Positions 32,870 to 41,349 of a stretch of DNA of 43,232 nucleotides are shown piece by piece. The DNA comes from Clostridiales bacterium UBA1316 (GTDB lineage: Bacteria; Bacillota; Clostridia; Oscillospirales; Oscillospiraceae). Position 1 is the first letter of the stretch. Every line of letters begins with the position of its first letter. The DNA lies in the NCBI GenBank assembly GCA_002307055.1, contig DBTM01000041.1, positions 85,688-128,919 on the forward strand, in the 5' to 3' direction. The notes beneath the pieces were generated by a model. That model had not been told where the DNA came from. It did no database searches and saw nothing but the letters and a program-made list of their open reading frames with translations. Made by a program: the position numbers and the translations under genes.

Positions 32870-32881
32870 TGAATACAGGTA

Positions 32882-32910
32882 TTGCAAAAAAAAATTCCAT
32901 ATAGTATAAT
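32882..32910 (+). promoter_or_regulatory. murA promoter
   Basis: TTGCAA (32882-32887), a 17-base spacer and TATAAT (32905-32910), inside the gap between yycI and murA, so murA can be expressed apart from the Wal genes. Confidence 0.7.
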
Positions 32911-32980
32911 TGAGCGAAAAAAATGTTTATAATCGGGTAATACTGTAAAACGAAGAGAAAATCGTTGAGAGGGTGAGCCT

Positions 32981-34279
32981 GTGACAAAATATATCATAAA
33001 CGGCGGGAAACCGCTAAAAGGTGAAGTCGTCGTCAGCGGCGCAAAAAATGCCGCTGTTGCAATTATTCCGGCGGCATTGATGGTCAACGGCGTCTGCCGT
33101 ATAGAAAATATTCCTCAAATATCCGATGTCACAATGCTTCTTAAAATTTTAGAGCAGATGGGCGCAGAAATCCACACAGTCAACAGGCATACGATGGACA
33201 TCGACTGCACGGGTGTCAAGACATCGGAAGCAACCTTTGATATGATGCGGCGCATTCGCGCCTCTTATTATCTCGTCGGCGCTCTGCTGGGGCGTTTCGG
33301 AAGGGCGAAGGTCGCTATGCCCGGAGGGTGCAATTTTGGCGGTGTCCGGCCGATTGATCAGCACGAAAAAGGTTTTAAAGCGATGGGCTCAACCTGGGAT
33401 GTGAAAAACGGTATCATCTTCGCCGAGACTCCGGGCCATCTGGAGGGTGTGTCAATCTATCTTGATGTTGTCTCTGTCGGCGCAACAATCAATATCATGC
33501 TGGCAGCGACACTCGCCGAAGGCAGGACAATTATTGAGAACGCCGCTAAGGAGCCGCATATCGTCGACCTTGCGAACTTTTTAAACTCGATGGGAGCGGA
33601 TATTCGCGGCGCCGGTACGAATGTCATTAAAATTAAAGGCGTCGGCAGTCTCACCGGCGGTTTTTATTCCATCATCCCCGATCAGATTGAAGCGGGTACG
33701 TTTATGGCCGCGGTCGCCGGGACGGGCGGCGAGGTGACGATTAAAAATGTCATACCGAAGCATCTTGAGTGCATTTCCGGAAAGCTCCGCGAGATGGGTG
33801 TCGAGGTCGAGGATTTAGAGGACGCCGTTATTGTCCGCCGTAAGCACCAACTTCTTAAAACGAATGTTAAAGCAATGCCGTATCCCGGCTTCCCGACAGA
33901 TATGCAGCCGCAGATATCCACACTCCTGTGCATGGCTGACGGCACGAGCGTTGTCACGGATGACGTGTGGCCCGACCGATATAAGTACGTTGACGAGCTG
34001 GCAAAAATGGGCGGCCAAATTCAAGTCAGCGGAAGAACAGCCATTATCGAGGGCGTCGGTCAGCTCACGGGTTCTCCGGTTAAAGCCGGTGACTTAAGAG
34101 CCGGCGCCGCACTCGTTATCGCAGGTCTCTCCGCCAGCGGTACAACGGAAATTGAAGGTGTCAGCTATATTGAGCGCGGTTATGAAAATCTTGTGGAGAA
34201 GCTGCAGTCCATCGGCGCGGACATCACGACAGTTGTCCTGCCGGATGACCCCGAGATGCCGGAGCGTGACATCGGATAG
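32981..34279 (+). CDS. murA: UDP-N-acetylglucosamine 1-carboxyvinyltransferase MurA
   Basis: 432 residues. It transfers enolpyruvyl from PEP to UDP-GlcNAc, the first committed step of peptidoglycan synthesis, in the cytoplasm. The fosfomycin-target Cys is present at 117 in PGGCNFGGVRPIDQH, and the N-terminal GAKNAA (20-25) and the C-terminal DLRAGAALVIAGLSASG segment are typical. It starts at GTG with GAGGG upstream. It lies between yycI and walJ, an unusual place compared with Bacillus, and has its own promoter. Low-GC Gram-positives often carry two murA copies; which one this is cannot be told. Confidence 0.95.
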   Translation: MTKYIINGGKPLKGEVVVSGAKNAAVAIIPAALMVNGVCRIENIPQISDVTMLLKILEQMGAEIHTVNRHTMDIDCTGVKTSEATFDMMRRIRASYYLVGALLGRFGRAKVAMPGGCNFGGVRPIDQHEKGFKAMGSTWDVKNGIIFAETPGHLEGVSIYLDVVSVGATINIMLAATLAEGRTIIENAAKEPHIVDLANFLNSMGADIRGAGTNVIKIKGVGSLTGGFYSIIPDQIEAGTFMAAVAGTGGEVTIKNVIPKHLECISGKLREMGVEVEDLEDAVIVRRKHQLLKTNVKAMPYPGFPTDMQPQISTLLCMADGTSVVTDDVWPDRYKYVDELAKMGGQIQVSGRTAIIEGVGQLTGSPVKAGDLRAGAALVIAGLSASGTTEIEGVSYIERGYENLVEKLQSIGADITTVVLPDDPEMPERDIG

Positions 34280-34335
34280 AACTTGAGAGATAACTTTTTA
34301 AGCGCGTGAAAAAAATCCATATATATGTCATTTGA

Positions 34336-34357
34336 GCGGGGGTGTTTACGCCCCCGC
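34336..34357 (+). terminator. GC-rich hairpin after murA
   Basis: GCGGGGG (34336-34342) pairs with CCCCCGC (34351-34357) with an 8-base loop. There is no T tract, so it may slow rather than end transcription before walJ. Confidence 0.4.
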
Positions 34358-34404
34358 CGCTGATTGTAATAATATATTTATATACGAAGGGGTGGTGGCT
34401 TAAA

Positions 34405-35190
34405 ATGAGAATCTGTACGCTTGCCAGCTCGTCGTCGGGCAATTGTACGCTCGTGTCTCAGGGCAGTACACATATCTTAATTGATGCCGGTATTTCACTC
34501 CGGCGCATCACCACGTGCCTCAGGCATTTCAGCATTTCGCCGGACGAGCTTGCGGGTATCCTCGTCACACATGAGCATTCCGACCATATCGGCGGTATCA
34601 AGATGCTTGTTAAGTATCATCATATGCCTGTTTTAGCGCCCATGGGCGTTGCCGAGTCTCTTTGCGGTATCATACCTGAAGCCAAAGACAGCTTTACGTA
34701 TTTTCAGGCCGGTTCCGAATTCGTTCTCGGCGAAATTTCGGTCAAGAGCTTTTTGACGCCGCATGACACGCCAGAAAGTGTCGGGTACAGGCTTGACACC
34801 CCTCAAGCGTCATTTGTTTTTGTCACAGACATCGGCTGTGTGACCCCAACCATTCTGGACGCGGCTCTGGGAGCGGATATGGCGGTCATCGAGGCCAACC
34901 ATGATATTAAGATGCTCAAAAGCGGTAATTATCCCCCGCACCTCAAACGCCGTATTCTCTCAGAACACGGTCATCTGTCCAATGACGACAGCGGCCTGCT
35001 GGCTTCAAGACTGGTATCAGCCGGTACCAGGAAAATCGTCCTCGCGCATCTGAGCAGGGAGAATAACACCCCGCGTCTGGCCTGGGATACGGTGGATAAC
35101 GCACTTAAGATACATGGCGTGACTGTCGGCGGGGATGTCGCGCTTGACACAGCCCCAGCAGACGATATGGGCAAGATTTACATAATATAA
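34405..35190 (+). CDS. walJ: MBL-fold hydrolase WalJ (YycJ)
   Basis: 261 residues of the metallo-beta-lactamase fold. The metal motif is THEHSDHIGG, with further ligands in the TPHDTPES segment, FVTDIGC, and a C-terminal HLSRENNTP His. SSSSGNCT near the N-terminus and the EANHD motif are the YycJ/WalJ hallmarks. WalJ proteins are nuclease-like and linked to coordination of replication with cell-wall growth. AAGGGGTGG nine bases before the ATG at 34405 rules out the in-frame ATG at 34342, which lies inside the preceding hairpin region. rlmH follows after 20 bases. Confidence 0.92.
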   Translation: MRICTLASSSSGNCTLVSQGSTHILIDAGISLRRITTCLRHFSISPDELAGILVTHEHSDHIGGIKMLVKYHHMPVLAPMGVAESLCGIIPEAKDSFTYFQAGSEFVLGEISVKSFLTPHDTPESVGYRLDTPQASFVFVTDIGCVTPTILDAALGADMAVIEANHDIKMLKSGNYPPHLKRRILSEHGHLSNDDSGLLASRLVSAGTRKIVLAHLSRENNTPRLAWDTVDNALKIHGVTVGGDVALDTAPADDMGKIYII

Positions 35191-35210
35191 AATATAATCG
35201 GAGTATAAAA

Positions 35211-35693
35211 ATGCTGTATATACGGCTGATCTGCGTCGGGAAGCTCAAAGAGAAATTTTATACCGACGCGTCAAAGGAATATTTGACTCGGCTCTCCGGT
35301 TACTGCAAAATAGATATTGAAGAAATTCCTGAGTTCCGGCTCCCGGAGCAGCCCGGCGAGGCGGAGATTACCGCCGCTTTAAAAGCCGAAGCCGAAGCTA
35401 TAGGAACCAAACGCATCAAAGGCGCAGCGGTGATAGCCCTGTGTATCGAAGGTATGCTGATGGATAGTAACATCTTGGCCTCGCAGCTTGAAAAATACGC
35501 GTCTGAGGGTGTTTCAAGGCTGTGCTTTATCATCGGCGGCTCGTACGGACTGCATTCTTCGATTAAAGAACAGGCGGATATCAAGCTGTCCATGTCGCCG
35601 ATGACATTTCCGCATCATTTGGCGCGTATCATGCTGCTCGAGCAAATATATCGGGGATTCAAGATCAGCGAAGGCGGAAAATACCATAAATAG
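35211..35693 (+). CDS. rlmH: 23S rRNA (pseudouridine1915-N3)-methyltransferase RlmH
   Basis: 160 residues, normal length. It is an SPOUT-family SAM-dependent methyltransferase that methylates pseudouridine 1915 in helix 69 of 23S rRNA. The knot motifs ALCIEGMLMDS, LCFIIGGSYGLH and LSMSPMTFPHHLARIMLLEQIYRGFKI are conserved, and the C-terminal GGKYHK matches the family end (usually YHK). It follows walJ, as in several Firmicutes. No integrated element is seen at its 3' end, which is an attachment site in staphylococci. Confidence 0.97.
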   Translation: MLYIRLICVGKLKEKFYTDASKEYLTRLSGYCKIDIEEIPEFRLPEQPGEAEITAALKAEAEAIGTKRIKGAAVIALCIEGMLMDSNILASQLEKYASEGVSRLCFIIGGSYGLHSSIKEQADIKLSMSPMTFPHHLARIMLLEQIYRGFKISEGGKYHK

Positions 35694-35724
35694 ACGATAA
35701 TAACTGAATCGGGAGGTTAACGAA

Positions 35725-36069
35725 ATGGCTGACTGGGGATTTAGCAAAAAGAAAAAGATTGCGGACATATGGCCTAAAAAAGATAACGGTGAAATGATTG
35801 CTCCGGCGTTTCTGATGCATGCCGGAGGAAATCCGATGGACACAGAGATTACGCTCAGCCTGCTGGAGGCGTATGGCATACCCGCCGTCTGCCAATACCC
35901 GAACGACGGGGAGTTCGGCAAACTGATTATCGGGCATGCCGCAGGCGGCGTCGATATTTTTGTGCCTGAAACACTCCTGGACGATGCTAAAGATATTATA
36001 AATGCCGATTTCACGGAGGACAATACCGATGAAGACGAGACCGATATCGCCGAGGACGCGGATAAATAA
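35725..36069 (+). CDS. Small DUF2007-like protein
   Basis: 114 residues. The N-terminus is rich in Lys and Trp (KKKKIADIWPKK). The middle has the pattern of DUF2007/putative signal-transducing proteins (DTEITLSLLEAYGIPAV, then VDIFVPETLLDDAKDII), a small ferredoxin-like fold with DNA- or peptide-binding suggestions in the literature but no settled function. The last 25 residues are highly acidic (DNTDEDETDIAEDAD). GGGAGG precedes the ATG. It sits between rlmH and the phosphohexomutase gene with short gaps. Confidence 0.6.
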   Translation: MADWGFSKKKKIADIWPKKDNGEMIAPAFLMHAGGNPMDTEITLSLLEAYGIPAVCQYPNDGEFGKLIIGHAAGGVDIFVPETLLDDAKDIINADFTEDNTDEDETDIAEDADK

Positions 36070-36086
36070 GCTGAGGGATGTGCTTT

Positions 36087-37817
36087 ATGGATTATATGCA
36101 GGCGTATACAGCATGGCTGAATAGCCCTGCCCTGACAGACGATGAGCGGGAAGAGCTGCGCGCGATAACCGATGACACGAAGGAGATTGAAAGCCGCTTT
36201 TTCAGCCAGCTGGAGTTCGGGACAGCAGGGCTGCGCGGAATTATGGGCCTTGGGCTTTACAGGATGAATCAATACGTCATCCGGCACACAACACAGTCTT
36301 TTGCCGAGGTGATTCTGGATACCTGCAAAAACGGCGTAAACGCCGCCAGCATCGCCATATGCTATGACTGCCGCAACAACAGCCGGGCGTTCGCTGTTCA
36401 GGCAGCCTGTGTTATGGCGGCAAACGGTATCCGCGTCAGGATATTTGAGTCGCTTCGCCCGACGCCGGAGCTGTCGTTTGCCATCAGGGAATACGGCCTC
36501 ACGGCGGGCATCAATATCACAGCCAGCCATAACCCGAAGGAGTATAACGGCTATAAGGTTTATTGGTCGGACGGGGCACAGCTGCCGCCGCACCACGCCG
36601 CGGCTATCGCCGCGAAAATGGAAAAGCTCGACTTCTTTTCCTCCGGCAGGACGATGGATTATGATACCGCTGTTTCACAAAGCTTGATAACGGTGCTCGG
36701 CGATGAGACCGACGCGCTCTTTATGAAAAATGTCATGGCTCAGGCGAACGATTTTGAAGCCGTCAGAAAAGTCGCGGACACGTTTAAAATGGTTTACACA
36801 CCCTTCCACGGGACGGGGTACAGGCTTGTTCCGGAGGCGCTGACAAGACTCGGGATTAAAAACCTGATCTGCGTACCGGAGCAGATGGTGCTCGACGGCA
36901 ATTTCCCGACGGTCATATCGCCGAACCCCGAAAACCCCGAGGGCTTTTATCTCGCCGTGAAACTCGCAAAGGAAAACGGCGCCGACTTTATTATCGGCAC
37001 AGACCCCGACGCCGACCGCGTCGGCATTATGGTCCGGGGCGGTGACAACGAATATGTGACGATATCCGGCAACCAAACGGGCGTCCTGCTGCTGGATTAC
37101 CTGATCGGCGCGAAGAAGCGCGCAGGCACCATGCCTGCCAAGCCTGCCGTGCTCAAAACGATCGTGACAACCGAGATGGCACGGCGCGTTTGCGAATATA
37201 ACGGCGTGACCTGCTATGACACGTTTACCGGCTTTAAGTTCATGGCGGAGAAGAAAAACGAACTGGAGGAGTCGGGTGCGGGCAAGGTCATTTTTTCCTA
37301 CGAGGAATCCTACGGCTACATGCTCGGCGACTTCGTGCGGGATAAAGACGCCGTGACGGCTTCACTCGTGCTGACGGAAATGGCGGCGTGGTATGCCGGG
37401 AAAAGCATGACACTGTATGACGCGCTGCAAGCCCTCTATCCCAAATACGGTTACTACAATGAAAAAACGCTCAATTTGATGATGCCCGGGCTTGAAGGCC
37501 TTGAAAACATGAAGAAGCTGATGCTGCGCCTCCGGGAGAAGCCGCCGCGCGTCATCGCCGACTCCGCGGTCTGCGTGATCAAGGATTATGAGGATGGCAC
37601 ATCAACTGATATGAAATCAGAAATAAAAACACCCATGGAGCTCTCCGGCTCCAACGTCCTGCGCTATGAAACCGAGGACGGCACCGTGCTGCTTGTCCGC
37701 CCGTCCGGCACGGAACCCAAGGTCAAGGTATATATCCTGGCAAACGGAAAAAGCAAAGAAGCCTGCGACGATAAAATCAGAAAATATTCGATCTGGGCAG
37801 AAACTCTTAAATCATAA
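36087..37817 (+). CDS. Phosphoglucomutase/phosphomannomutase (alpha-D-phosphohexomutase)
   Basis: 576 residues. The active serine is in ITASHNPKEYNGYKVY, the Mg loop is TDPDADRVGIMV, the sugar-binding loop is FSYEESYGYMLGD (GEESxG-type), and the phosphate-binding loop is VRPSGTEPKVK. The length and N-terminal FGTAGLRGIMG fit the PgcA-like 570-residue Firmicutes group. It interconverts glucose 1- and 6-phosphate (or mannose) for cell-wall and glycolipid precursors. GAGGG nine bases before the ATG at 36087 favours it over the ATG at 36078. A MITE-like repeat with hairpin potential follows. Confidence 0.94.
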   Translation: MDYMQAYTAWLNSPALTDDEREELRAITDDTKEIESRFFSQLEFGTAGLRGIMGLGLYRMNQYVIRHTTQSFAEVILDTCKNGVNAASIAICYDCRNNSRAFAVQAACVMAANGIRVRIFESLRPTPELSFAIREYGLTAGINITASHNPKEYNGYKVYWSDGAQLPPHHAAAIAAKMEKLDFFSSGRTMDYDTAVSQSLITVLGDETDALFMKNVMAQANDFEAVRKVADTFKMVYTPFHGTGYRLVPEALTRLGIKNLICVPEQMVLDGNFPTVISPNPENPEGFYLAVKLAKENGADFIIGTDPDADRVGIMVRGGDNEYVTISGNQTGVLLLDYLIGAKKRAGTMPAKPAVLKTIVTTEMARRVCEYNGVTCYDTFTGFKFMAEKKNELEESGAGKVIFSYEESYGYMLGDFVRDKDAVTASLVLTEMAAWYAGKSMTLYDALQALYPKYGYYNEKTLNLMMPGLEGLENMKKLMLRLREKPPRVIADSAVCVIKDYEDGTSTDMKSEIKTPMELSGSNVLRYETEDGTVLLVRPSGTEPKVKVYILANGKSKEACDDKIRKYSIWAETLKS

Positions 37818-37828
37818 ATTATCCCCAA

Positions 37829-37914
37829 GGGGCAGACCTCGTGTCTGCCCTCGCTTTTTGTCCAATTATAATCTGTTTGACGCGACGAAAAAGGGCAGAC
37901 ACAAGGTCTGCCCC
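37829..37914. repeat. MITE-like inverted repeat element
   Basis: GGGGCAGACCTCGTGTCTGCCC (37829-37850) at the left and GGGCAGACACAAGGTCTGCCCC (37893-37914) at the right form imperfect terminal inverted repeats, and each arm is itself a short hairpin. The T and A runs next to the arms also face each other. It may double as terminator of the mutase gene. There is no coding capacity. Confidence 0.75.
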
Positions 37915-37951
37915 AACGGGTACGGGAATCGCTGTCAAACGCGGACAGGCT

Positions 37952-38284
37952 TTACCACTTGCCTTTGCCGACATGTCCGGCGATTTCGGCTTTGCTGCGC
38001 TGCTTGATAACCCAGGCTTCGTCGTTGGCGTGCTGGAATACGGCCAGGCAGGGGGGATCGAGGTTGATTTTAATGCCTTCACGGGCTAGTTCGCTGATTT
38101 TCATTGACAGTTTAATGATTTCCATATGGATATCATTCGTGCGGTCGGCGTCGTAGACTTTCTTGGCATCGGCTTCCGGCAGGACGGCAAAAGCCTCCTT
38201 CGGCGCGCCGCATTTCGGACATTTTTCAGGCGCCGCGTCCCCCTCGTGGAGGAAGCCGCAGACAGAACATTTCCATAACATCAT
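37952..38284 (-). CDS. Rubredoxin-like iron-binding protein
   Basis: 110 residues. The N-terminal 30 hold a rubredoxin-type knuckle pair, CSVCG and CPKCG, which binds one Fe(Cys)4 centre as in the tail of rubrerythrins. The remainder is helical (NDIHMEIIKLSMKISELAREGIKINLDPPCLAVFQHANDEAW). It probably carries single electrons or protects against oxidative stress in this likely anaerobe; no partner is adjacent. AAAGGAAA precedes the ATG. It stands alone. Confidence 0.82.
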   Translation of the reverse strand: MMLWKCSVCGFLHEGDAAPEKCPKCGAPKEAFAVLPEADAKKVYDADRTNDIHMEIIKLSMKISELAREGIKINLDPPCLAVFQHANDEAWVIKQRSKAEIAGHVGKGKW

Positions 38285-38507
38285 TTCATTTTCCTTTCGT
38301 GTTTATTTACATATTTGAATCCTGATAAACGCATTTTTTAGAAAAGGTTTGTGTTTAAAATCCGTTGTTTACTAAATACATGCTACATCAGCGGCAATAA
38401 ACTGTCAATGCCGTAATATCGTTTACATAAATACAGGTAAGTGCTAAAGAACGGGGCGGCGTGGAAGCCGCCCGCTACGATATATTATTAAGTGTTTGTG
38501 CAGAGCT

Positions 38508-39473
38508 TTACGCCGCTTTCAGGTGAATGCTGCCGCTGACGGAGGAGAAGGTGTAGTTGGCGGAGTCACCGGTTTTGACAGGGAGGTCAGAGGTGAATCT
38601 GCCGGAGGTCGTTTTATAGGATACGGTCAGATCAGTGCCGCCGGGAATTGTGACGGTGATGCCTCCCGAGACGGTGCCGCAGTCGATTTTGTCAGGGTTG
38701 ACGGTGCTGATAACGCTGATTTCGCCCGAAACACTGCCGGCATCGACGTCCTTGAAGGTACCGCTGAACAGCTGCGCGCCCGAAACGGTGTCGGCTGTGA
38801 CCGCATCGGCTGTGACCCCGCTAAGATTGAGCTCGCCGGAAGTGGAGCCAAGTGTCAGCTCGGCTGCCGTTAAGCCGGTGATATTGATGGTGCCGGATAC
38901 GGAATGAATATCGGCGGAATCTGTTTTAATGCCTGAAATATCAGAGTCTCCGGAGGTCTCGTGAACATCGAATGATTTGACCTCGAAGCCGCTGATCTTA
39001 AGCGCTGCTGACGTTGCGTTCACATTCAACTGGCTGAGCTTCTTTGCGAGCGCTTCGGGCACGAGCATCTCGAGCTTCTTTGTCGCCATATTGATTCTCA
39101 GGGAGGGGGCGACGTATTTTACCTCAAGCTTGCCGCCGCTGGTGTCGAAAACAAGCTTTTCATTGTCTTTGAGGTCGCGTCTGGCATATTCGGTCAGCTT
39201 AATGACATCGCCGCTGTACGGCGTGATGGTGACTTCACCCGCCACCCAGCTGACGTCAATGCTGTCTATACCGTCAGCCGGGACGGTGTATGTACCGACG
39301 GCATTGTATGGGCCGGTGAGGTTGTCAATGCTGATGCTGCTGAACGGATTGCTGATATGAAAGCCGGATTTTAAGCCGAATAGGCTGCCCGACACGAGCC
39401 AGATGACAAGGCCGATCAGGATGAGCGCTGTGACCATCCAACAGACGATGGTTATGATTTTTGCTGTTTTCAT
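38508..39473 (-). CDS. DUF4097-family membrane-anchored beta-repeat protein
   Basis: 321 residues. One N-terminal membrane helix (about 8-32) precedes an extracellular beta-helix-like part with repeating short strands such as SAALKISGFEVKSFDVHETSG, ADIHSVSGTINITG and ADTVSGAQLFSG, the pattern of DUF4097. Members are common in envelope-stress operons; no enzymatic role is known. GAGGA (about 39485) lies upstream of the ATG. It is the last gene of a padR-DUF1700-DUF4097 set and ends without an obvious strong terminator. Confidence 0.85.
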   Translation of the reverse strand: MKTAKIITIVCWMVTALILIGLVIWLVSGSLFGLKSGFHISNPFSSISIDNLTGPYNAVGTYTVPADGIDSIDVSWVAGEVTITPYSGDVIKLTEYARRDLKDNEKLVFDTSGGKLEVKYVAPSLRINMATKKLEMLVPEALAKKLSQLNVNATSAALKISGFEVKSFDVHETSGDSDISGIKTDSADIHSVSGTINITGLTAAELTLGSTSGELNLSGVTADAVTADTVSGAQLFSGTFKDVDAGSVSGEISVISTVNPDKIDCGTVSGGITVTIPGGTDLTVSYKTTSGRFTSDLPVKTGDSANYTFSSVSGSIHLKAA

Positions 39474-39488
39474 TTATATCATCATTCC

Positions 39489-40148
39489 TCATTTCTTAAC
39501 TGTAAACGCGATGTTGAGTATAGACTGAACAGCCCCGCCGATGATGAAAATCACCCATGTGATATACCATGCGCCGGTCGTGAAGCTGACAATGAAGTAG
39601 ATTGCGACCAGCAATGACCATACGGCACCGGAGACTGAGCTGCGCAGCGATTTTTTTTCCTGGCTGTCGGACTGCCACTGCTTAAATTCGTCGACCATTG
39701 TTTCGTCGGAAGTCAAGTATCTCGGCTTTGTCATACCATTATAAATCAGAAGTCCCGTGGCACAGGCAATGAAGAGGAACATGATAACAACGCCGATAAT
39801 TGCCGCGCCTGACGAGTGAAAGAGCGAAGCGATGACGATCAGCGGTACAACGCTTAAAATGTACAGCATGATACCTGCTGCTGTGAACATAGCCGACCTC
39901 TGCCGTGCCGCCGCGATGATATCCGGGTGGGCTGCGTCTTTTTCCAGGTCCTTGAGCAGATAACTGACATCACCGATGCCCGCTATGGTGATATTGTAAG
40001 CGGCTTCGGGGGTTTTTCCCTCGCTGACAAGATCGTTATATTTATCCGTCAGGTTTTGGATCATCTCTTCTTTAAGCTCTACCGATTTTTTAGACGGTAT
40101 TGTCCCAAAGAAAAGCTCTTCAACATATGCGCGGATATTTCCTTCCAT
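39489..40148 (-). CDS. DUF1700-like membrane protein (permease prefix domain)
   Basis: 219 residues from the ATG at 40148. The cytoplasmic N-terminal 75 residues (NIRAYVEELF, SVELKEEMIQNLTDKYNDLVSEGKTPEAAYNITIAGIGDVSYLL) are the permease-prefix/DUF1700 domain, followed by about four to five helices (roughly 90-110, 115-135, 170-190, 193-215). In similar operons it acts with a PadR repressor and a DUF4097 protein. GGAGG lies 9-10 bases before the ATG. A TTG at 40169 would overlap padR and is less likely. The start is one base past the padR stop. Confidence 0.82.
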   Translation of the reverse strand: MEGNIRAYVEELFFGTIPSKKSVELKEEMIQNLTDKYNDLVSEGKTPEAAYNITIAGIGDVSYLLKDLEKDAAHPDIIAAARQRSAMFTAAGIMLYILSVVPLIVIASLFHSSGAAIIGVVIMFLFIACATGLLIYNGMTKPRYLTSDETMVDEFKQWQSDSQEKKSLRSSVSGAVWSLLVAIYFIVSFTTGAWYITWVIFIIGGAVQSILNIAFTVKK

Positions 40149-40149
40149 T

Positions 40150-40485
40150 TCATTTATCCTCCAATTCAATTAGGGTGTCGATGAGTTCCTTTGCCAGCTT
40201 CCACTCTTTTTTTAGGCTTTTATAAGTCTCACGGCCGATGTCGGTTATTCTGTAATACCGGCGCCGCGCGCCTGTTGTTTCGTCTCCCCAGTAGGATTCG
40301 ATGCATCCGGCTTGCTCCATCCGCCGGAAGGCTGAATAGAGCGTTGCTTCTTTGAGCTCATACCGGCTGCCCGTCCGCTGCTGAATGGCCTTATTGATCT
40401 CATAGCCGTAGTTGTCCCCGCCCATCAAGCGCGCCAGAATGATGGTGTCGGTATGGCCGCGAATGAGATCTGAAGCTATTGACAT
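40150..40485 (-). CDS. PadR-family regulator
   Basis: 111 residues, a short PadR with only the winged helix and one C-terminal helix (ILARLMGGDNYGYEINKAIQQRTG, ELKEATLYSAFRRMEQAGCIESYWGDE, RRYYRITDIGRETYKSL). GGAGGG five bases before the ATG sets the start. It is the first gene of the padR-DUF1700-DUF4097 operon and probably represses it. Upstream a 7-base inverted repeat GGTTATA..TATAACC (40503-40529) and a TTGACA (40549-40554, minus strand) are candidates for operator and -35. The -10 box is less clear. Confidence 0.9.
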   Translation of the reverse strand: MSIASDLIRGHTDTIILARLMGGDNYGYEINKAIQQRTGSRYELKEATLYSAFRRMEQAGCIESYWGDETTGARRRYYRITDIGRETYKSLKKEWKLAKELIDTLIELEDK

Positions 40486-40502
40486 AGTATCCCTCCAATA
40501 CA

Positions 40503-40529
40503 GGTTATATCAGATCTATGAGTATAACC
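40503..40529 (-). promoter_or_regulatory. Candidate PadR operator
   Basis: Inverted repeat GGTTATA (40503-40509) and TATAACC (40523-40529), centred about 30 bases upstream of the padR start. Confidence 0.5.
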
Positions 40530-40641
40530 TATCACAACATACTTCGCCTGTCAATGTATGTTGATAAAAAAGTTATATAATTTTTAGCGGTATATGATTT
40601 ATATAAATTGGCTTATTTATTTTAAACGCTAAGTAAAAATA

Positions 40642-40669
40642 TTGAAAATAAAAAAATATATGATACAAT
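40642..40669 (+). promoter_or_regulatory. Promoter of the small anchored protein
   Basis: TTGAAA (40642-40647), a 16-base spacer and TACAAT (40664-40669), 39 bases upstream of the start codon. Confidence 0.55.
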
Positions 40670-40708
40670 TGGTAAAAATAAGAAACGGCGCTGCTTGGAG
40701 GCTGAACG

Positions 40709-41110
40709 ATGAAAAAGAAAATATTCATTACATTCATTATTGTTGTTGTTTTAGCGGCTGCAGTATGGAGTATAACGACAGCGGAACCAATACAGCGTTA
40801 CCCAGTCAATTCAAACGGCCAAACTTACGGTTCGGTTGAGGATGACGAAAAAGCCGGAGGACTGCCGGATTTAATCAAAGCGGGCGGTATTGACGGCACG
40901 AAAGGGTATATAAAGAAAAGCGATCTGCCTCCGGACCCGAAGAATCCTGAGGAGGCGCTGCAGCAGAAAGCACAGATGGAAGCCAGAGGTCCGTATACGA
41001 TCCCGCTGTATGACATTGACGGCAAAACTGTTATCGGCGCGTTTCCGATGAACGACGGCACAACGTCCGAGAATAATCCCGCGTTAGCCTCGTCTATGCC
41101 TATTCATTAA
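40709..41110 (+). CDS. Small anchored or secreted protein of unknown function
   Basis: 133 residues. The first 26 are a typical signal or anchor sequence (MKKK followed by about 18 hydrophobic residues, IFITFIIVVVLAAAVW). The remainder is polar, with no Cys for a lipoprotein. GYIKKSDLPPDPKNPEEA and YDIDGKTVIGAFPM resemble segments of secreted clostridial peptidase-associated proteins, too weakly to name. GGAGG precedes the ATG. A dispersed palindrome follows directly. Confidence 0.65.
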   Translation: MKKKIFITFIIVVVLAAAVWSITTAEPIQRYPVNSNGQTYGSVEDDEKAGGLPDLIKAGGIDGTKGYIKKSDLPPDPKNPEEALQQKAQMEARGPYTIPLYDIDGKTVIGAFPMNDGTTSENNPALASSMPIH

Positions 41111-41121
41111 GCAATGAGCTC

Positions 41122-41188
41122 GTCATTCCCGCGCAGGCGGGAATCCACGCGCGATGAAAGTCTGGATTCCCGCCTGCGCGGGAATGAC
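41122..41188. repeat. Dispersed palindromic repeat, copy 2
   Basis: GTCATTCCCGCGCAGGCGGG.. (41122-41148) and CTGGATTCCCGCCTGCGCGG.. (41162-41188) face each other with a 13-base gap. It is the same family as 9752-9874. The strong hairpin may also end transcription of the small anchored protein gene, 12 bases upstream. Confidence 0.9.
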
Positions 41189-41313
41189 ATAGTTTCAGAA
41201 TATCTTAACATACATGACCGGAGTTTTGCTTGGCAAGGCCCCGGTTATTTGCGGCTGTTTATATAAAACAAAAATAAAAAACGAAAAAACTATTGTTTCT
41301 TCGTTTATATTAC

Positions 41314-41342
41314 TTGACAAAATTATTCAGTTCAGTTAAAAT
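41314..41342 (+). promoter_or_regulatory. rpoB promoter
   Basis: TTGACA (41314-41319), a 17-base spacer and TAAAAT (41337-41342), near consensus, leaving a leader of about 190 bases to the rpoB start. Confidence 0.8.
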
Positions 41343-41349
41343 TAATTGC

